Source of the DNA: Stenotrophomonas maltophilia
GTDB lineage: Bacteria; Pseudomonadota; Gammaproteobacteria; Xanthomonadales; Xanthomonadaceae
Direction of reading: 5' to 3'
Assembly: GCF_900186865.1 (NCBI RefSeq)
Contig: NZ_LT906480.1
Location: forward strand, 62,001-126,000
Length of the DNA: 64,000 bases
A program made the translations under genes and the position numbers. A model generated the notes under the pieces. That model was not told the origin of the DNA, did no database searches, and saw nothing but the letters and a program-made list of their open reading frames with translations. This document shows, one piece after another, positions 60,213 to 64,000 of this stretch. Within the stretch, counting starts at the first letter, position 1. Each line of letters starts with the position of its first letter.

Positions 60213-62257
60213 ACTTCCTGCTGCGTGTACTGGCGCTGGCAACCGTGTTGCTGGGCAGCGGTTGTGCATCGCTGTCGAATGCCGAGCGCGACCGCGCCGA
60301 GGCGATCGCCGTGCAGGCACGTTCGACCGTGGTCGACTGCCAGCGTGCAGACCGCTGTGCACAGGATTCGCCGCTGCGGGCGCTGGCCGGCCGGGCATTC
60401 ACCGAATCCACCCCGGAACGACCGCGCCACTACGCCACCCTGCTCGATGAGGGCGAGGGCGCCCTGGTCGCACGCCTGAACCTGCTGCGCAGCGCCACCC
60501 GCAGCATCGACCTGCAGACCTACATCTTCGACAAGGACGACAGCGCCCGTCTGGTCATAGACGAACTGCTGGCCGCATCGCGGCGCGGGGTGAAGGTGCG
60601 GCTGCTGATCGACCAGCTCTCGGCGATCTCCGACCTGCAGATCCTCGGCGCCCTGTCCGGCGCCCACCAAAACTTCCAGCTGCGGGTCTACAACCCGACC
60701 TTCGGCAAGGCCCGGCTGAACTACTTCGACTATGCCGGCAGCGTGCTGTGCTGCTTCCGCCGGTTCAACCAGCGCATGCACAACAAGCTGCTGGTGATCG
60801 ACGATGCGATCGGCGTGGTCGGTGGCCGCAACTACCAGGACGACTATTACGACTGGGACCGCGAGTACAACTTCCGCGACCGCGATGTACTGATCGCCGG
60901 CCCGGAAGCACGTGCGATGGCGGCCAACTTCGACGCGTTCTGGCGCGCACACCGCAGCGTGCCGGCCGAGCGCCTCAACGACGTGGGCCGCACGTTGCTG
61001 CGCGAGGGCGTGCCAACGCTGCCGCCGGCCAGCTTCCGCCGCCCGGAACGGGTACAGCGGGTCAGTGCCGAAGCCAACGACACCGAGTTCGTCACCCGTT
61101 CCTTCGTCGATACCGCGCTACCGGTGGCTTCGGTGCGCTACGTGGCCGACCTGCCACGCAAGCATCGCCGCGAGAAGGCCGATGCACCGCTGGCCGGCCA
61201 GCATGTGACCGAGCCCCAGCTGGATGCGCTGATCGCCAGTGCGCAGAAGGAAGTGATCCTGCAGACGCCGTACCTGGTGCTGTCCAAGCCGGCGCAGAAG
61301 CTGTTCCGTGAACTGCGCAAGCGCCCGCAGCCACCGCGCGTGGTGGTGTCCAGCAACAGCCTGGCGGCGACCGACAACCCGATCGTGTATGCGTTGTCGT
61401 ACAAGTACAAGCGGCGCAACATGCGCGAACTGGGCTTCAACATCTTCGAATACAAGCCGTTCCCGCTGGACGCGCCGGTTGACTACCGCAACCTGCTGCC
61501 CGACCCGATCGCTGCGCCCGGGGGGGAAGACGAGGGCGGTCGCAATCCGCTGATCGGTGGCAGTGCTGCCGGCAGCAACGCACGCGGTGGCAGCAGCAGT
61601 GGTTCGGATGCCGGCAGCAGGCAGGGCCCGTTGAATCGCCACAGCGATGGTGCCTACGACAACGCACGCGCACGCCGTCGCGCCGCCGGCAGCGAGGTGG
61701 AAACGCGCCTGCTGCGCACCGAGACGCGGCCGTCGTTCCTGCGCAGCAAGGCGGTCAACAAGCCGTTGCCGGTCACCCGCAAGGGCGCGCGCATGGGCCT
61801 GCACGCCAAGTCGCTGGTGGTCGACCGACGCATCGGCGTGGTCGGCACCCACAACTTCGATCCGCGCAGCGAGAACTACAACACCGAAGGCGCGGTGATC
61901 ATCGACGACCCGGTTTTTGCCGAGGAACTGGCGCAGAGCATCCTGCGTGACACCCACCCACAGAACTCCTGGACGGTGGCGCCACGGGCCAAGCCACCGG
62001 TGCTGTCGGGGCTGAACTACAGCGTCGGCAAGGCCTCCGAAGCGCTGCCCATCCTTGATTTCTGGCCCTGGCGCTACGCCACCGACTACGAGTTCAAGCC
62101 CGGCCCGGAGTGCCCGCAGCCGCTGCCGCGGCAGGATCCTGATTTCCATCGCTGCTACGTCGCCGTCGGCGACTTCCCCGAAGTCAACGTCGGCCCGAAG
62201 TGGCTGCTGGTGCGCATGCTGACCGCATTCGGCGCCGGTCTCGTTCCCATCCTCTGA
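60209..62257 (+). CDS. phospholipase D family protein, cardiolipin synthase C-like
   Basis: 682 residues, longer than E. coli ClsC (473). Lipoprotein-like start (VLLGSGCAS). Two HKD sites: HNKLLVIDDAIGVVGGRN and HAKSLVVDRRIGVVGTHN, plus RSIDLQTYIFDKDDSARLV. Between them a Gly/Ser-rich stretch (GGSAAGSNARGGSSSGSDAG, nt ~61520-61690) interrupts the region where ClsC is continuous. Presumed activity: phosphatidyl transfer to make cardiolipin in the envelope. It is translationally coupled to the YceI gene. Confidence 0.88.
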   Translation: MNFLLRVLALATVLLGSGCASLSNAERDRAEAIAVQARSTVVDCQRADRCAQDSPLRALAGRAFTESTPERPRHYATLLDEGEGALVARLNLLRSATRSIDLQTYIFDKDDSARLVIDELLAASRRGVKVRLLIDQLSAISDLQILGALSGAHQNFQLRVYNPTFGKARLNYFDYAGSVLCCFRRFNQRMHNKLLVIDDAIGVVGGRNYQDDYYDWDREYNFRDRDVLIAGPEARAMAANFDAFWRAHRSVPAERLNDVGRTLLREGVPTLPPASFRRPERVQRVSAEANDTEFVTRSFVDTALPVASVRYVADLPRKHRREKADAPLAGQHVTEPQLDALIASAQKEVILQTPYLVLSKPAQKLFRELRKRPQPPRVVVSSNSLAATDNPIVYALSYKYKRRNMRELGFNIFEYKPFPLDAPVDYRNLLPDPIAAPGGEDEGGRNPLIGGSAAGSNARGGSSSGSDAGSRQGPLNRHSDGAYDNARARRRAAGSEVETRLLRTETRPSFLRSKAVNKPLPVTRKGARMGLHAKSLVVDRRIGVVGTHNFDPRSENYNTEGAVIIDDPVFAEELAQSILRDTHPQNSWTVAPRAKPPVLSGLNYSVGKASEALPILDFWPWRYATDYEFKPGPECPQPLPRQDPDFHRCYVAVGDFPEVNVGPKWLLVRMLTAFGAGLVPIL

Positions 62258-62267
62258 AGGTACCCGC

Positions 62268-62702
62268 ATGGCCCAGGTGTTCCGCGAAGCCGTTTCCATC
62301 GAGCAGCTCAACGCGCTCAGCCGCAACACGGCGATTGAATCCCTGGGCATCGTCTTCAGTGCCGCCGGCGAGGACTGGCTGCAGGCCACCATGCCGGTGG
62401 ATGAGCGCACCCGCCAGCCCTACGGCATCCTGCACGGCGGTGCCTCGGTGGTGCTGGCCGAGACCCTGGGCAGCAGCGCCGGCAACCTGTGCGTGGATAC
62501 CGGCAAGCAGGTCTGCGTGGGCCTGGAGATCAATGCCAACCACGTGCGTGCCGTGCGCTCGGGCACGGTCACCGGCACCGCCCGCGCGCTGCACGTCGGC
62601 CGCAGCACCCAGCTGTGGGAGATCCGCATCGAGGACGAGCAGGGCCGCCTGGTATGCATCTCGCGGCTGACCCTGGCGGTGGTGGCTGCCGGTCACGGCT
62701 GA
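62268..62702 (+). CDS. PaaI/hotdog-fold thioesterase
   Basis: 144 residues. GILHGGASVVLAETLGSSA is the hotdog active-site helix with the His/Gly pair and Glu, and CVGLEINANHVRAVRSGTVTG the following strand. Close to YdiI/EntH-like acyl-CoA thioesterases. It starts 10 bases after the phospholipase D gene. Confidence 0.9.
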   Translation: MAQVFREAVSIEQLNALSRNTAIESLGIVFSAAGEDWLQATMPVDERTRQPYGILHGGASVVLAETLGSSAGNLCVDTGKQVCVGLEINANHVRAVRSGTVTGTARALHVGRSTQLWEIRIEDEQGRLVCISRLTLAVVAAGHG

Positions 62703-62822
62703 GCCCCCCTGGGGCTCGTTGACGGCAGCGGAACCCAGCGTTCCCCGCCGATTGCCCCGGTCGATGGCGGTTATGGCCTAAATCGGCTGGCAGCGATGAC
62801 GGCCCTCCGGTATCGTGCGCGG

Positions 62823-63614
62823 ATGACTTCCCCCACTCCGGCCCCCCGTGGCGGCGTGGCGCGTGTGTGCCGTTACCTGTACCGCGTACCGCTGCTGTTG
62901 GTCCACATCATCGTGTTCCTGCCGCTCATCCTGATCGGCATGCTTCCGCCGTGGGGCGAACTGCGCGTGGGCGAGGCGACCTTCGGCGCCAAGGTGGTCA
63001 ACTGGTGGCAGGGCGGGCTGATGTGGATCTTCGGCTTCCGCCTGGTGCAGGTCGGCGCGCCGCTGCCCGGTGCCGTGCTGTTCGTGGCCAACCATGTCAG
63101 CTGGGTGGATATCTGCATCCTGCACAGCCAGCGCATGATGGGCTTCGTCGCCAAGCGCGAGATCGCCAGCTGGCCGCTGGTGGGTTGGCTGGCCGCGCGC
63201 GGCCAGACCATCTTCCACCAGCGTGGCAACACCGAATCGCTCGGTGGCGTGATGCAGGTGATGGCCGACCGCCTGCGCGAGGGCAAGGCCGTGGGCGTGT
63301 TCCCGGAAGGGCGGACCCGCGGCGGTCACGAAGTGGGCCCGTTCCACGCCCGCATCTTCCAGGCCGCGGTCGAGACCGGCGTGCCGGTGCAGCCGGTGGC
63401 CCTGGTGTACGGGGCGAAGGGCGACGCGCAGACCATCGTCGCGTTCGGCCCGAACGAGAGCTTCTTTGCCAATTTCCTGCGCCTGCTCGGCGAGCCGGCG
63501 CGACGTGCGGAAGTGCACTTCCTGGCGCCGATCGGTGCACAGGACCTGGAAGGCCGTCGGCGCATCGCGGAAACCTCGCGCGCGCGCATCGTGGCGGCCA
63601 TGAGCGCCGGGTGA
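62823..63614 (+). CDS. 1-acyl-glycerol-3-phosphate acyltransferase (PlsC-like)
   Basis: 263 residues from ATG 62823 (an upstream ATG at 62796 adds nine residues). One N-terminal membrane helix (VPLLLVHIIVFLPLILIGML), then NHVSWVDICIL (NHxxxxD), AKREIASWPLVGWLA, IFHQRGN and VFPEGRTRGGHEVGPFHARIF. It makes phosphatidic acid or a related acylated lipid. plsB is also in the window, but another PlsC may exist elsewhere, so no gene symbol is given. Confidence 0.87.
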   Translation: MTSPTPAPRGGVARVCRYLYRVPLLLVHIIVFLPLILIGMLPPWGELRVGEATFGAKVVNWWQGGLMWIFGFRLVQVGAPLPGAVLFVANHVSWVDICILHSQRMMGFVAKREIASWPLVGWLAARGQTIFHQRGNTESLGGVMQVMADRLREGKAVGVFPEGRTRGGHEVGPFHARIFQAAVETGVPVQPVALVYGAKGDAQTIVAFGPNESFFANFLRLLGEPARRAEVHFLAPIGAQDLEGRRRIAETSRARIVAAMSAG

Positions 63615-63621
63615 GGCTGCG

Positions 63622-64000
63622 GTGGCCCTGATCCCGCCACCTGTCCTGGACGCCGGTACGCCGACGCTGCATGCGGCTGACTATCAGCCGCCGCGCTGGC
63701 TGCGCAATCCGCACCTGCAGTCGATGCTCAGCTCCAGCCGCATGCGCCTGCAGCGCGGCCTGCTGCTGCTGGCGGCCACCGGTGCGGTCAGCGAAGAGCT
63801 GATCCTCGATGGTGGTGATGGCGTGCGCCTGCAGGGCTGGCACAGCCATGTCGAAGGCCGCGAGCCCAAGGGCATCGCCCTGCTGCTGCATGGCTGGGAA
63901 GGCAGTGCCGAATCCAGCTACATGCGCATGGCCGCCGCGCGCATGATCGAGCAGGGCTTCGACGTGGTGCGGCTGAACTTCCGCGACCACGGCAACACCC
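63622..64000 (+). CDS. YheT-like alpha/beta hydrolase (5' part, runs off window)
   Basis: First ~126 residues, from GTG 63622 with GAGG just upstream. YQPPRWLRNPHLQSMLSS is the YheT-family N-terminus; ALLLHGWEGSAESSYM is the oxyanion-loop strand, and VRLNFRDHGNT matches the conserved NxRGHG-like region. The catalytic Ser lies beyond the window. It begins eight bases after the acyltransferase stop. Confidence 0.85.
   Translation, partial: MALIPPPVLDAGTPTLHAADYQPPRWLRNPHLQSMLSSSRMRLQRGLLLLAATGAVSEELILDGGDGVRLQGWHSHVEGREPKGIALLLHGWEGSAESSYMRMAAARMIEQGFDVVRLNFRDHGNT

Overview
The window is high-GC DNA with dense, mostly intact coding on both strands. It looks like a chromosome segment of a Stenotrophomonas (Xanthomonadaceae) species, most likely of the S. 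maltophilia complex. The grounds are: many short palindromes opening with GTAG (the SMAG repeat family known from S. maltophilia), a Xanthomonadales-type T4SS effector with an XVIPCD-like tail, and xanthomonad-like gene content. No rRNA, tRNA, CRISPR array, insertion sequence or prophage was seen. Taxonomy is inferred, not tested.

Layout. 1-9 kb: 3' end of rep, a GNAT acetyltransferase, a small Cys-rich secreted protein, yceH, an e(P4)-type acid phosphatase overlapping pyrF, a candidate small RNA with an intrinsic terminator, a lipoprotein gene and plsB. 9-13.5 kb: ydcH-like, ttcA, rdgC, a YgjP-type metallopeptidase, a large structured repeat and a double-domain methylglyoxal synthase. 13.6-22 kb: a BvgS-like hybrid kinase, then gltB and gltD separated by two SMAG repeats. 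22-32 kb: three I78-family inhibitor lipoproteins scattered among a type IB topoisomerase, an SDR with a histone-like tail, a putative T4SS toxin/immunity pair, a serine hydrolase, and a divergent BlaI/M56 regulatory pair with a clear operator. 31.8-36.7 kb: a YprB/YprA (MrfB/MrfA-like) nuclease-helicase pair and two secreted proteins of unknown function.

36.8-49.2 kb is a nine-gene minus-strand operon: two tandem TldD paralogues with Tat-like signals, a PmbA/TldE partner, a DUF4159 protein, a MoxR ATPase, a DUF58 protein and three large membrane proteins (BatA-like, DUF4175-like and another). It is the largest coherent and least understood system here. 49.2-49.85 kb carries no gene but holds an inverted pair of ~200-bp structured repeats. 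49.85-64 kb: a DUF938 methyltransferase, a hipBA module with an array of GCAACCTAT operators, a fused indolepyruvate:ferredoxin oxidoreductase, a TPR-like secreted protein, a Ycf46-like AAA protein, an orphan ParA, sixA, a YceI protein, a phospholipase-D-type cardiolipin synthase homologue, a hotdog thioesterase, a PlsC-like acyltransferase and the start of a YheT-type hydrolase.

The most interesting material is: (1) a family of intergenic elements whose stems change in a compensatory way around conserved unpaired sequence; (2) the predicted T4SS effector/immunity pair with an L,D-transpeptidase-like Cys/His motif and two EF-hand-like loops; (3) the Tat-TldD/MoxR operon; and (4) two regulatory regions (BlaI and HipB) whose operators can be read directly.
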